This document shows positions 44,768 through 53,873 of a stretch of DNA of 64,000 nt, piece by piece (the stretch's first letter is position 1; every line of letters begins with the position of its first letter). The notes below the pieces were generated by a model that worked only from the letters and a program-made list of their open reading frames with translations, was not told the origin of the DNA and made no database searches. The DNA comes from Thalassotalea euphylliae (GTDB lineage Bacteria > Pseudomonadota > Gammaproteobacteria > Enterobacterales > Alteromonadaceae): NCBI RefSeq assembly GCF_003390375.1, contig NZ_QUOT01000001.1, forward strand, positions 1,302,001 to 1,366,000, in the 5' to 3' direction. The translations under genes were made by a program, and so were the position numbers.

Positions 44768-45580
44768 TTACAGCAACGATAGTGCGATTTGTGGTTGCTG
44801 GTTAGCCTGTGCTAGCAACGAACTTGCTGCCTGTTGCAATACATTGTTTCTCGCCAAGTTAGCAGACTCAGCTGCATAATCAGTATCTTCGATACGTGAA
44901 CGAGACGCTGCTACATTTTGTGCTGTGTTATCATTACTTCTAATAACAGACGTAAAGCGGTTTTGCGCGGCACCCAGCTGAGATCGTGTGGTATTCACTG
45001 TTGATAACACACTATCTAGGTCTGTAATTCGAGACTGTGCGCCATCGAATGTAGTTAAACTACCATCAGCACCAATTGCACCACTTGAGAAGTTTTGCGT
45101 AACACTTACAGAAATTGTTTGACCAGCATTAGCACCAATTTGGAACTCGTTAGCGTAGCTGCCGTCAAGTAAATTCACGCCACCAAAGCTAGTTTGCCCA
45201 GCTATTCGTGAAAGTTCATTTTCTAGCTCAGTATACTCAGTGTTTAGCGCAACTCTGTCCGCGTCAGAGTTAGAACCATTTGATGCTTGAACCGCTAGAG
45301 TACGCATACGCTGTACCGTATTTGTATACTCTTCCAACGCGCCTTCAGCTGTTTGAGCCAAAGATATCGCATCATTAGCGTTACGCGAAGCTTGATTCAA
45401 ACCATTAACCTGTGAAGTTAATCGGCTTGAGATTTGAAGGCCAGCAGCATCATCTTTAGCACTATTGATACGCTTACCTGAAGATAATCGCTCAAAGCTA
45501 GTAGATAAGTTATCTGTTGAACGAGCCAACTGGCGTTGAGAGTTTAACGATTGAATATTACTATTTACAACTAAAGCCAT
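44768..45580 (-). CDS. fliC: Flagellin (third in transcription order)
   Basis: A 270-residue flagellin with the same D0/D1 blocks as its neighbours, nearest to the flagellin at 43350 (shared NSNIQSLNSQRQ N-terminus and LSLL ending). Differences cluster in the central region, for example GQTISVSVTQNFSSGAIGAD. It has its own sigma-28 promoter about 80 bases upstream and a strong terminator, so it is an independent late transcript. Confidence 0.96.
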   Translation of the reverse strand: MALVVNSNIQSLNSQRQLARSTDNLSTSFERLSSGKRINSAKDDAAGLQISSRLTSQVNGLNQASRNANDAISLAQTAEGALEEYTNTVQRMRTLAVQASNGSNSDADRVALNTEYTELENELSRIAGQTSFGGVNLLDGSYANEFQIGANAGQTISVSVTQNFSSGAIGADGSLTTFDGAQSRITDLDSVLSTVNTTRSQLGAAQNRFTSVIRSNDNTAQNVAASRSRIEDTDYAAESANLARNNVLQQAASSLLAQANQQPQIALSLL

Positions 45581-45658
45581 GATACTTGCCTCTTACTAAT
45601 TCCTACAAAACTGATTAAAGTTTAGGAAATACTAAAATTTAATTCCCTGATACTTTTG

Positions 45659-45685
45659 TTATCGGACATGGAAAAAATAACTTTA
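45659..45685 (-). promoter_or_regulatory. Sigma-28 (FliA) promoter of the third flagellin gene
   Basis: Minus strand TAAAGTTA, an 11-base spacer and TCCGATAA. It lies between the terminator of the upstream flagellin and the ATG at 45580. Confidence 0.88.
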
Positions 45686-45724
45686 GTCTTTTTATTTAAA
45701 AAGTTTAATTAATCAGCAAATAAC

Positions 45725-45747
45725 AAAAAACCCTCAATAAATGAGGG
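45725..45747 (-). terminator. Terminator after the second flagellin gene
   Basis: CCCTCA and TGAGGG form a 6-base-pair stem with a 5-base loop, followed on the minus strand by six T residues, 28 bases after the stop at 45776. Confidence 0.85.
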
Positions 45748-45775
45748 CTTTGCAATACCAAAATTGACTTAATTG

Positions 45776-46591
45776 TTACTGAAGTAAACTTAGTGCAATT
45801 TGTGGCTGCTGGTTAGCTTGCGCTAAAATTGAACTTGATGCTTGTTGCAGTACATTACTTCTAGCCAATGCTGCAGACTCTGCCGCATAGTCTGTATCTT
45901 CAATTCGAGAGCGTGACGCGGATACGTTTTGCGCTGTATTGTCATTACTTCGAATAACCGAGCTAAACCGGTTTTGCGCAGCACCTAGGTCTGCTCGTGT
46001 TGAGTTTACCGCGCCTAACACGCTGTCTAAATCAGTAATTCTAGATTGAGCACCATCAAACGAAGTTAGTGAACCCGAAGCTCCAATTACACTGCTAGCA
46101 AAGTTACTTGAAATACTCACTGAAATGACTTGTCCGGCGTTAGCACCCACTTGAAATGTTTCACCATAAGTACCGTTGAGCAAGCTTACACCACCAAACT
46201 CTGCGTCAGTGGAAATACGCGTCAGCTCAGCTTCCAATGCAGTAAACTCAGTATTCAATGCAATTCTATCAGCATCAGAGTTAGAACCATTTGATGCTTG
46301 TACGGCTAACGTTCTCATACGCTGAATAGTATTTGTATATTCTTCAAGCGACCCTTCCGCGGTTTGTGCTAACGATATAGCATCATTCGCATTTCGTGAC
46401 GCTTGATTCAAGCCATTAATTTGAGATGTCAGTCGACTTGAAATTTGCAAGCCAGCGGCATCATCTTTTGCACTATTGATACGTTTACCTGAAGATAAAC
46501 GCTCATATGAAGTCCCTAAATCATCAGTTGAGCGGCTTAATTGACGCTGAGCATTTAATGACGAGACGTTACTATTAACAACTAAAGCCAT
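45776..46591 (-). CDS. fliC: Flagellin (second in transcription order)
   Basis: A 271-residue flagellin forming a close pair with the one at 46711: both start MALVVNSNVSSLNAQRQL, share RISTDAEFGGVSLL and end LSLLQ. The ribosome site is weak (AAAAGTAAA). Upstream, only a poor sigma-28-like element (CAAAAATT, 11 bases, TCCGACAA at 46610-46636) is seen. Expression may therefore come largely from readthrough of the upstream flagellin. Confidence 0.96.
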   Translation of the reverse strand: MALVVNSNVSSLNAQRQLSRSTDDLGTSYERLSSGKRINSAKDDAAGLQISSRLTSQINGLNQASRNANDAISLAQTAEGSLEEYTNTIQRMRTLAVQASNGSNSDADRIALNTEFTALEAELTRISTDAEFGGVSLLNGTYGETFQVGANAGQVISVSISSNFASSVIGASGSLTSFDGAQSRITDLDSVLGAVNSTRADLGAAQNRFSSVIRSNDNTAQNVSASRSRIEDTDYAAESAALARSNVLQQASSSILAQANQQPQIALSLLQ

Positions 46592-46677
46592 AATTTTACT
46601 TTTAATCCCTTGTCGGAATTAAACCCCCAATTTTTGATTAATGTTATAGGTATTAAAGACTAACCAGTTAAACCTCC

Positions 46678-46696
46678 AGCTTGCCTCAAGCAAGCT
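46678..46696 (-). terminator. Weak hairpin after the first flagellin gene
   Basis: AGCTTGC and GCAAGCT form a 7-base-pair stem with a 5-base loop, 15 bases past the stop at 46711. The T tract after it on the minus strand is poor (GGAGGTTTAA), so it may only attenuate transcription into the second flagellin. Confidence 0.5.
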
Positions 46697-46710
46697 AGAG
46701 AGCCGACAAA

Positions 46711-47526
46711 TTATTGTAATAAGCTCAGTGCAATTTGTGGTTGCTGATTAGCCTGAGATAAGATTGAACTAGACGCTTGTTGCAGAACGTTACTTCTAGC
46801 TAAAGCGGCCGATTCAGCTGCGTAATCTGTATCTTCAATACGTGAACGAGACGCAGATACATTTTGCGCTGTATTATCATTACTTCGAATTACCGAGCTA
46901 AAACGGTTTTGGGCAGCACCTAGGTTTGCACGTGTAGTATTCACTGTTGCCAATACACTGTCTAAATCGGAAATACGTGATTGCGCACCATCAAATGAAG
47001 TTAGTGAACCAGAAGCACCAATCGACGTACTTGCAAAGTCGGTCGCAATACTGACGGAAATAACCTGTCCCGCATTAGCACCAACTTGGAAAGTTTCACC
47101 ATAGCTACCATCAAGCAAACTCACACCACCAAACTCTGCATCAGTAGAGATTCGAGTAAGTTCGGCTTCGAGTGCTGTAAACTCAGTATTCAAGGCGATT
47201 CTGTCAGCATCCGAGTTAGAACCATTTGATGCTTGTACCGCTAGTGTTCTCATTCGCTGAATCGTATTGGTGTACTCTTCTAAAGAACCTTCTGCGGTTT
47301 GCGCAAGTGAGATCGCATCATTAGCATTTCGAGATGCCTGATTAAGACCATTTACTTGAGAAGTTAATCGGCTAGATATCTGCAAGCCTGCTGCATCATC
47401 TTTTGCACTATTGATACGTTTACCTGAAGATAAACGCTCATATGAGCTTCCTAAATCATCTGTTGAGCGACTTAACTGGCGCTGAGCATTCAATGACGAC
47501 ACATTACTATTAACAACTAAAGCCAT
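46711..47526 (-). CDS. flaA: Flagellin (first in transcription order), sigma-54 type
   Basis: This 271-residue flagellin starts at ATG 47526 (MALVVNSNVSSLNAQ); an in-frame upstream start at 47535 would add three residues. It has the standard D0/D1 blocks and ends LSLLQ. It is the first flagellin downstream of flgL. Unlike flagellins three and four it is preceded by a sigma-54 promoter, as is V. cholerae flaA, which needs FlrC. It is therefore the likely core flagellin made before FliA is released. Confidence 0.95.
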   Translation of the reverse strand: MALVVNSNVSSLNAQRQLSRSTDDLGSSYERLSSGKRINSAKDDAAGLQISSRLTSQVNGLNQASRNANDAISLAQTAEGSLEEYTNTIQRMRTLAVQASNGSNSDADRIALNTEFTALEAELTRISTDAEFGGVSLLDGSYGETFQVGANAGQVISVSIATDFASTSIGASGSLTSFDGAQSRISDLDSVLATVNTTRANLGAAQNRFSSVIRSNDNTAQNVSASRSRIEDTDYAAESAALARSNVLQQASSSILSQANQQPQIALSLLQ

Positions 47527-47613
47527 TGTTATCATCTCCTAGTAGAGTTTGCGGTTCACTTGCTGATAACAGGTTAATGGAACCACAGGTTTAAAATTTG
47601 ACACTTAAGGTAT

Positions 47614-47631
47614 ATGCATATAGTGCGCCAA
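47614..47631 (-). promoter_or_regulatory. Sigma-54 promoter of the first flagellin gene
   Basis: Minus strand TTGGCGC and TATGCAT with GG (629-628 of kb 47) and GC (617-616) exactly 10 bases apart. It is about 90 bases upstream of the ATG at 47526 and just past the flgL stop at 47655. Confidence 0.75.
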
Positions 47632-47654
47632 CGTGCCATTGGAAAATAAAAAAA

Positions 47655-48860
47655 TTAAATAAAGTTAAACAAACTTAGCTCTCTTACTTGCACAAACGTT
47701 TGCTGGGCCGCTTGCAAGGCGGTTTGTGACTGCTGAAAGTCACTGACTGCTTTAGCAAAATCTAAGTCTTCAATGCCAGAACGACTGCCTTCTATAATTA
47801 ACTCGTTGTCTGCATGGATATTTTTTTGACTATCAATAAGTTGGCGGTTTACACCTGCTTCAGCTTGGCGTGCCAGTAGATGGTTAATTGACGCATCTAT
47901 CTGCGCCAAAATCTCGGCATGATCGACTTTGTGCTGAGCTGGGTTGGCGGGATTCGCCCCTTGGTTTATCCAATCCAGTGCTGCACCAATGGTCTCAAAA
48001 ACGCTTACTTCTTCATCAGGTTGCAACTGAAAACTATCACCCGGCAATGGATTGCCGCTTATTTGTACTTCGAGCCCATTGAAGGCAACCGTTTGCCCTG
48101 CCGCGTAGGTATTGGTATTAAAAACGGTATTGCCTAGGCTATCTGTCACCGTTAGGTCTGTAGCTGAGGTAAAATTAAAAGTGTAATCAGGGGGATTGGT
48201 TGTAGTGTTGTAAGCACCTCGGTTGGCAACCACCGCAGATTGCAAAGCGATACCAGAGGTATTAGCCAGGTAATTGGCAGAAAAATCTCCCTGCGGGTTA
48301 TCAACATTTAAAAATGCTTTATCCCCCGGTTGGTTTAAGGTGACATCAACATTACTGCCAATCGAAAGCTCTCTAACGCCATTATCACCGTTATAAATCA
48401 CCGAGTTATCAGGTTGACGAATAAAAGGCTGTTGGTTTGATTGAAAGCCAGCGAAGATAAAACCACCGGTATCATCTTTGTTATTAGCGATGTCCAACAA
48501 CTGCTCAAAAGAGTTGTTGGTTACCTGAGCTATGGATGCCAAGTCGTTATCACTAAGCACGCCGTTATTTGCCTGTATAAATCGCTGTTTGAGGTTCTGT
48601 AAAACGTCAATCGCTGAAGAAAATGATGTTTCTTGTAGACTATTTCTATTCTCGGCAATCGTAATATTTCTTTCGAACTGTTCGATGCTAGCTAACTCGC
48701 CTTTTAAGCCCGTTAAGGTGCCAAAATTTACCGCATCATCTTTTGCGCTTAAAACACGCTTACCTGAAGACAAGTGTTGTGTTTGCTCATTAACATTTGA
48801 CTGTTGCTGACTAATTTGTTGACTGTTTTGAAAATAAAACTGTGCAGTTGAAACTCTCAT
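47655..48860 (-). CDS. flgL: FlgL, hook-filament junction protein (HAP3)
   Basis: FlgL joins the hook to the filament, distal to FlgK. The 401-residue protein has the flagellin-like N-terminus (QQQSNVNEQTQHLSSGKRVL, SAKDDAVNFGTL) and C-terminus (DLDFAKAVSDFQQSQTALQA, QTFVQVRELSLFNFI), with a variable centre. It begins 17 bases after flgK. Flagellins share its ends, but the Thr/Asn-rich centre and its position after flgK identify it. Confidence 0.95.
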   Translation of the reverse strand: MRVSTAQFYFQNSQQISQQQSNVNEQTQHLSSGKRVLSAKDDAVNFGTLTGLKGELASIEQFERNITIAENRNSLQETSFSSAIDVLQNLKQRFIQANNGVLSDNDLASIAQVTNNSFEQLLDIANNKDDTGGFIFAGFQSNQQPFIRQPDNSVIYNGDNGVRELSIGSNVDVTLNQPGDKAFLNVDNPQGDFSANYLANTSGIALQSAVVANRGAYNTTTNPPDYTFNFTSATDLTVTDSLGNTVFNTNTYAAGQTVAFNGLEVQISGNPLPGDSFQLQPDEEVSVFETIGAALDWINQGANPANPAQHKVDHAEILAQIDASINHLLARQAEAGVNRQLIDSQKNIHADNELIIEGSRSGIEDLDFAKAVSDFQQSQTALQAAQQTFVQVRELSLFNFI

Positions 48861-48877
48861 TGTTTATTCCTTAGCCT

Positions 48878-50860
48878 TTAACCTACTGCCGATAGCAAGG
48901 TGTCAAAAATAGTGTTAGCGACTGAAACCACCCGTGATGACGCTTGATACGCCTGCTGAAAGCGCAATAAATTGGCAGCTTCTTCATCCAAATTCACACC
49001 AGAAGTTTCCTGATTGCGATTAAAAGCTTGGGTAAATAGTGCTTGTGATGTTTCTGCCCCAAGCTCTGCGGCTTTTGCTTGGCTACCAACTTGTGCCGTA
49101 GTAATGCCAATACTTTGACTAAAGCTTTCTCGGCCGCCGTTGATAATGCCCTGCTCTCTGGTATCGGCGATAAATTTCGCGTTTTCTCCATTACCTGTGC
49201 CAAAGGCATCACTAATGGTAAATTGTTCAGGGCCATTAGGTGCCTGACCAGACGGCCTTCCTGAAATCTCAATGGTAAAAGCCGCGGTTGCTGGAGCTGC
49301 CGGCAGTTGTATCTGTTGTGATGGCGGCGTGTACGCAGCTGGTGCCGATGTTGTATTTGTTGTCAGGTTGGTAATGGTGTAGTTAAAAGTGCCCGAACCC
49401 GCTGGGCTTTCTAATACATTAACTCGCAAAGGGGCGGCTGCACGAGCGGCAACTGGGTCTGACACTGCAACTATTTCAACTTCACCTGCGCTGACATTAT
49501 TGCTTGATGCTGTAACACTAACTGCTGAACTGGCAGCAATCGCTTTGCCGTCGGTTAGCTCAACTTGCATTAAAGCTGCGCTATTTTCGGTCGGGCGAAT
49601 AGTGAACCTGTCCCCTGCTGCGGGTGTACCGGAGTTTTCAACAAAGTTAAAACCAAAACTTGTGGTATAAGTACCAGAACCAGGTGCACCGAGGTTAGTG
49701 GTGGTACCGTCTGCAAGATTCGTTAATTGATAGTTAGCACCATCAAAAGAGAGATCAAAGTCATTTGTCGGCAACTGCGACACATTTGTAATTTCAATGC
49801 CTGCTTGTAGTCCAGGTGCTGAATTACCAGAGTAAGGAAGAATCCGTGATGATTGGTTTGTTGTGTCATTAATGTCACGGAAAAAGTTAGCGCCTTGCCC
49901 TTGGTTTAAGTCTAAACCTTGACGTTGAGCACCATTAAGTGTTTCCGACAACACTAGCGCAACGCGATTAATTTCACTACGCGCCTGCGCTAAATCTTCA
50001 TCTCTAAATTTTATTTTTGCACCTAACGAACCACCTAAGGAGTCTTGCTTAAGCGGAATTGTGGTATTTTTACTAGCGATAGCCACTTGTGTTTGCAAAG
50101 GGTCTGGATCGCCCGGCACAACTTGTAAGCTCAAAGGCGTTGTTCCAGCAACAAGTGTATTGCCGCTACCAATCATTACCGTCATCACGCCATTGGCATC
50201 TGTTACGGTATTTACACTGGTAAATTCAGCTAATTGATTAATTAACCTGTCGCGCTCATCCAGCAAGTCATTTGGTTGCCCAGGCTGGCCTGGTGAGTTG
50301 GTATGAAGTATTTGCTCATTAATATTGGCAAGTTCAGTTGATATCTCTGAAATCTGCTTAGCAATCTCTTCAATTTCACCATTGGTTGCCGTTTCAATAC
50401 GATCAAAACTGTCATTCAAATTATTAAAATTTGTCGTCAAGGTTTTGGCTTGATTAAGCGCAATACTGCGCAATGCAGGATCTGACGGGTTATCTGCGAT
50501 AGAGTTAATTGACTGATAAAACTGTTCAATAGAGCTAGTAATGGCCCCGCCTGCCGAGCCTAAAATACCATTAAGCTGCGTTAAACTCGCATTGCTGGCA
50601 TTGGCAGCCCCTAAATTGGATTGATTAATGACTTGCTCACGGTAAGCAAATTGGTCGTACAACCTTGAAATATCAGCGACATAAGTACCCGTACCAATAA
50701 AGTTGCCACCCGATTGAAGCGCTTGCGTTGGCGACTGCTCAGCACGTTGCCGGCTGTAGCCATCGGTATTAACATTGGCAATGTTATGGCCGGTTGTAGC
50801 TAACTGTTGTTGCGCCGACAATAAGCCGCTAACACCAGTTTGATACAAGTTGACAGTCAT
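48878..50860 (-). CDS. flgK: FlgK, hook-filament junction protein (HAP1)
   Basis: FlgK is the first junction protein on the hook. The 660-residue product has the rod/hook N-terminal block (GVSGLLSAQQQLATTGHNIA, NVNTDGYSRQRAEQS) and the C-terminal block (SGVNLDEEAANLLRFQQAYQ, ASSRVVSVANTIFDTLL). The large Ser/Thr/Ala-rich middle is typical of marine species. It lies 45 bases after flgJ with no obvious promoter between them, so it is probably part of the flgF-L transcript. Confidence 0.96.
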   Translation of the reverse strand: MTVNLYQTGVSGLLSAQQQLATTGHNIANVNTDGYSRQRAEQSPTQALQSGGNFIGTGTYVADISRLYDQFAYREQVINQSNLGAANASNASLTQLNGILGSAGGAITSSIEQFYQSINSIADNPSDPALRSIALNQAKTLTTNFNNLNDSFDRIETATNGEIEEIAKQISEISTELANINEQILHTNSPGQPGQPNDLLDERDRLINQLAEFTSVNTVTDANGVMTVMIGSGNTLVAGTTPLSLQVVPGDPDPLQTQVAIASKNTTIPLKQDSLGGSLGAKIKFRDEDLAQARSEINRVALVLSETLNGAQRQGLDLNQGQGANFFRDINDTTNQSSRILPYSGNSAPGLQAGIEITNVSQLPTNDFDLSFDGANYQLTNLADGTTTNLGAPGSGTYTTSFGFNFVENSGTPAAGDRFTIRPTENSAALMQVELTDGKAIAASSAVSVTASSNNVSAGEVEIVAVSDPVAARAAAPLRVNVLESPAGSGTFNYTITNLTTNTTSAPAAYTPPSQQIQLPAAPATAAFTIEISGRPSGQAPNGPEQFTISDAFGTGNGENAKFIADTREQGIINGGRESFSQSIGITTAQVGSQAKAAELGAETSQALFTQAFNRNQETSGVNLDEEAANLLRFQQAYQASSRVVSVANTIFDTLLSAVG

Positions 50861-50905
50861 GCTTTACGCTCCTCGATTACCGAGGACAAAGCACTCGATA
50901 ACAGT

Positions 50906-51913
50906 TTATTGGTTCAGAAAATTACTCACCGACTTTAACGTTCCTAAAATTTTATTTGCGTAGTTAGGATCCGTCGCATATCCGGCTTTCTGTAGTCCTA
51001 GCAGGAAGTGTTCCACATTGTCAGGCTTTGCTAATGCATCTTGATAACGCGTACCTGAAGAAAGGAAATTAACGTAGTCGTTAACGCTCTCGCTAATACT
51101 GTTGTAGACACGGAAAGGCTCGTTTTTCTTAACCAAACTGCCCTGTTCAAACTCCAGTGTGTCTTTCTGCGCTTTCTCGCCAGTCCAGCGGCTGTCTGCC
51201 TTGATATTAAAGAGGTTGTTAGAACTTGTGCCGTCACTGTTTTTGATAATTTTTTGGCCCCAGCCAGTTTCTAACGCAGCTTGGGCTATCACTACTTGGA
51301 ATGGCACCCCAAGCTGGCGTTCAACTTGTTTTGCGGGTTCGGTTAAGGCGGTGACAAAATCTTGAGGTTGGTTAAATTCTGGAGAAGATTTTTCTGATGT
51401 TTTGACGACGCTATTCGCTTTTGCTAATGGAACTTGAGTGCCAGCTTGACGATTATTTGACACCTTATCGGCGCTTTTATCGGCACCAGATAAAAACTGC
51501 TCAGCTAAACGAGTGACATCACGCTCAACCTTTTGGCTCGCGAGTGCTTGGTGATCAGTGCGAATTACTGAACGCGGCGTAAAAGAACCATCGCCACCGC
51601 CTAATTGGCGCTCAATCAGTTCTGCTAAGCCAAGCGTGCCCTTGTTCGACATATCAAGCGCCATTTGCTGATCTTGCATGTCACGATAAAATTTAGTTGA
51701 TTGCGAGTTAAACGGACTATCAGCTTCAAGTACTTCCTGTGCGCTACGCATGCTCTTTAGCAGCATTTGCATGAAAATAGATTCAAATTGCTGCGCAGCT
51801 TCTTTTAACGCTGCCTTTTTTGACGCTTGATCGGTTTGATTAGCTTGCTGACGTATATTGTTCAGGCCATTTAGATCAAAAAAGTTTCTTGCTTCTGCTA
51901 GTTTGTTATCCAC
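50906..51913 (-). CDS. flgJ: FlgJ, rod cap and peptidoglycan hydrolase
   Basis: FlgJ caps the growing rod and opens the cell wall. The 335-residue product has the N-terminal rod-cap domain (AAQQFESIFMQMLLKSMRSA) and a C-terminal glucosaminidase domain from about residue 185 (QDFVTALTEPAKQVERQLGV). The catalytic Glu is in AQAALETGWGQKI, and SISESVNDYVNFL follows. The two-domain form is usual for gammaproteobacteria. It lies 122 bases after flgI. Confidence 0.95.
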   Translation of the reverse strand: MDNKLAEARNFFDLNGLNNIRQQANQTDQASKKAALKEAAQQFESIFMQMLLKSMRSAQEVLEADSPFNSQSTKFYRDMQDQQMALDMSNKGTLGLAELIERQLGGGDGSFTPRSVIRTDHQALASQKVERDVTRLAEQFLSGADKSADKVSNNRQAGTQVPLAKANSVVKTSEKSSPEFNQPQDFVTALTEPAKQVERQLGVPFQVVIAQAALETGWGQKIIKNSDGTSSNNLFNIKADSRWTGEKAQKDTLEFEQGSLVKKNEPFRVYNSISESVNDYVNFLSSGTRYQDALAKPDNVEHFLLGLQKAGYATDPNYANKILGTLKSVSNFLNQ

Positions 51914-52035
51914 AAAAATACCTTTTTCCTTTACCTAACATTTACACCAAGAGTTGAAACTCAACACTAATTTCGCCAACGAGTATCTAAGCTAATACCT
52001 GCAACTTACGCCAGAGCTCGCAATGCGTATGTAAG

Positions 52036-53139
52036 CTAGATAATAATTAGCTCACCACGCAATGCGCCAGCCTGATCTAGCGCTTCTAAAATAGCCATCA
52101 CATCACCTGGACCCGCGCCTATTTCGTTAATAGCACGCACTAAGGTGTCTAAAGTCACACCTGGATCGAAAACGAACATACGAGAATCATCTTGATTAAC
52201 ATCGATAATGCTATTTTCTGTCACCGCAGTTTCACCTTCTGCAAAAGCATCCGGTTGAGTAACTTCCTGCTGCTCGTTAATCGTTACGGTAATGCCACCG
52301 TGAGTAATTGCCGCAGCGAGTAATTTAACTTCAGAGCCAATAACTATTGTGCCTGTACGTGAATTCACGATAATTTTTGCTGCCGGTGAGTCAGGCTCAA
52401 ATTCTAGATTTTCTATCATCGATAAAAAACTAACGCGGTCTGACGCATCACGTGGCGCTGTAACTTTGACGGACGTTGCATCTATTGCACGAGCCGTGCC
52501 AGCGATAAAGTCATTGATGGTATCTGCCATGCGTTTAGCCGTTGTAAAGTCTGAGCTTCTCAAATTAAATGTAATGTGATCACCCGACATAAATGCTGAC
52601 TTGATTTCACGCTCAACCGTTGCGCCATTTGAAATACGGCCAACAGTAGGCGTGTTAATGACAACACTTGAACCATCTAAACCCTCAGCGCCTAAGCCAC
52701 TTACCACTAAGCTACCTTGCGCAACGGCATAGGCATTGCCGTCAATACCTACCAAAATTGTTTGTAATAATGTACCGCCACGCAAGCTGGCAGAGCTGCC
52801 AATTGACGACACCGTAATATCAACTTTCTGACCTGGCTTAGCAAACGCTGGTAGGTCAGCGTGCACAGCAACCGCGGCGACATTCTTAATCTGTGGTTTT
52901 AGATTTGCAGGCATCGAAATGCCAAAATTACTGAGCATGGTTTTAAAGCTTTGCTCAGTAAACGGCGTTTGTTCACCTGTGCCTGGTAAACCAACCACCA
53001 AACCGTAACCGACCAGTTGATTCGAACGAACCCCTTGAATATCAGCCAAGTCCTTAATGCGCTGGCTATGCGCGCTAAAAGTAGATAGAAGCGAAACGCT
53101 TGCTAATACGACACTGCAAATTTTGATGAATTTATTCAT
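52036..53139 (-). CDS. flgI: FlgI, P-ring protein
   Basis: FlgI forms the periplasmic P ring around the rod. The 367-residue product starts with a signal peptide (about residues 1-25, VLASVSLLSTFSAHS). Family blocks RIKDLADIQGVRSNQLVGYG, LVVGLPGTGEQTPFTEQS and VNSRTGTIVIGSEVKLLAAA follow. It lies about 37 bases after flgH and has normal length. Confidence 0.97.
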   Translation of the reverse strand: MNKFIKICSVVLASVSLLSTFSAHSQRIKDLADIQGVRSNQLVGYGLVVGLPGTGEQTPFTEQSFKTMLSNFGISMPANLKPQIKNVAAVAVHADLPAFAKPGQKVDITVSSIGSSASLRGGTLLQTILVGIDGNAYAVAQGSLVVSGLGAEGLDGSSVVINTPTVGRISNGATVEREIKSAFMSGDHITFNLRSSDFTTAKRMADTINDFIAGTARAIDATSVKVTAPRDASDRVSFLSMIENLEFEPDSPAAKIIVNSRTGTIVIGSEVKLLAAAITHGGITVTINEQQEVTQPDAFAEGETAVTENSIIDVNQDDSRMFVFDPGVTLDTLVRAINEIGAGPGDVMAILEALDQAGALRGELIII

Positions 53140-53175
53140 ATTAACATCTCCAAGCTTACGAATTGTTCCGCAAGC

Positions 53176-53856
53176 TTATAATGGCCACCAAGAACTGTTG
53201 AAAAAGCGAGTTAACCAGCCCTGCTCTTGCACATCGGCAAAAGTTCCCGTGCCAGCGTATTGAATACGCGCATTCGCGACTTTGTTTGACATAATAGTGT
53301 TGTCATAGGTGATATCTTGCGGGCGAATAATGCCCGTCAAACGAATGTATTCGTCACCATTGTTTAGGGTCATCCACTTTTCACCGCGGATCATTAAGTT
53401 GCCGTTTGGCAGCACACGCAATACATGAACTGAAATATAGCCGTTCAAGCTGTTACCTTGATCTGCTCTTGAATCACCGCTGTAATCAGTTTCTTGATTA
53501 AAGCCAAATTGAATCGAATCGCCTTTGAATGTCGCGTTGCGACCGCCTAAACCAACGATTGGGTCAAGCGTTGCTTCATTTTCTTTGGTTATTTCTGTGG
53601 TCGCGCTTTTTTGTGCTTGCGTGCTTTCGTTTAAAATCACCGAAATAATGTCGCCAACGCGGTGAGCTTTCGAGTCAGAATAAATATTGTTGACGTAATT
53701 AACTTTGAATAACGAACCAGTTGGTACTACTTCTTCTTCTTCTGGCTCAGGTAAAATAGGCGCAAATTCAGGGTCGTCAGGCAACACTTTAGATTGTTGA
53801 ACGCTAGCGCAGCCAGTTAACAGCGCCATAATAATCACGATAGTTAATTGTTTCAT
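53176..53856 (-). CDS. flgH: FlgH, L-ring lipoprotein
   Basis: FlgH forms the outer-membrane L ring. The 226-residue product has a lipoprotein signal with lipobox LTGC (Cys16), then a Pro/Glu-rich linker. The FlgH domain has RVGDIISVILNESTQAQKSA, NGNLMIRGEKWMTLNNGDEY and IRPQDITYDNTIMSNKVANA. It lies 18 bases after flgG. Confidence 0.97.
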   Translation of the reverse strand: MKQLTIVIIMALLTGCASVQQSKVLPDDPEFAPILPEPEEEEVVPTGSLFKVNYVNNIYSDSKAHRVGDIISVILNESTQAQKSATTEITKENEATLDPIVGLGGRNATFKGDSIQFGFNQETDYSGDSRADQGNSLNGYISVHVLRVLPNGNLMIRGEKWMTLNNGDEYIRLTGIIRPQDITYDNTIMSNKVANARIQYAGTGTFADVQEQGWLTRFFNSSWWPL

Positions 53857-53873
53857 CAGGTTAACCTCAACTA

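Noticed and set aside
46610..46636. Sigma-28 promoter for the second flagellin
   Set aside because: Both boxes are degraded and the -10 lies only 19 bases from the ATG; mentioned in the gene entry but not called.
43350..47526. Tandem flagellin genes as an assembly duplication artefact
   Set aside because: The four copies differ throughout at the base level and have different flanking promoters and terminators, so they are true paralogues.
47626..47640. Perfect TGGCACG upstream of the first flagellin
   Set aside because: Its paired GC is one base too close; the overlapping TTGGCGC...TGCAT element has the right spacing and was used instead.
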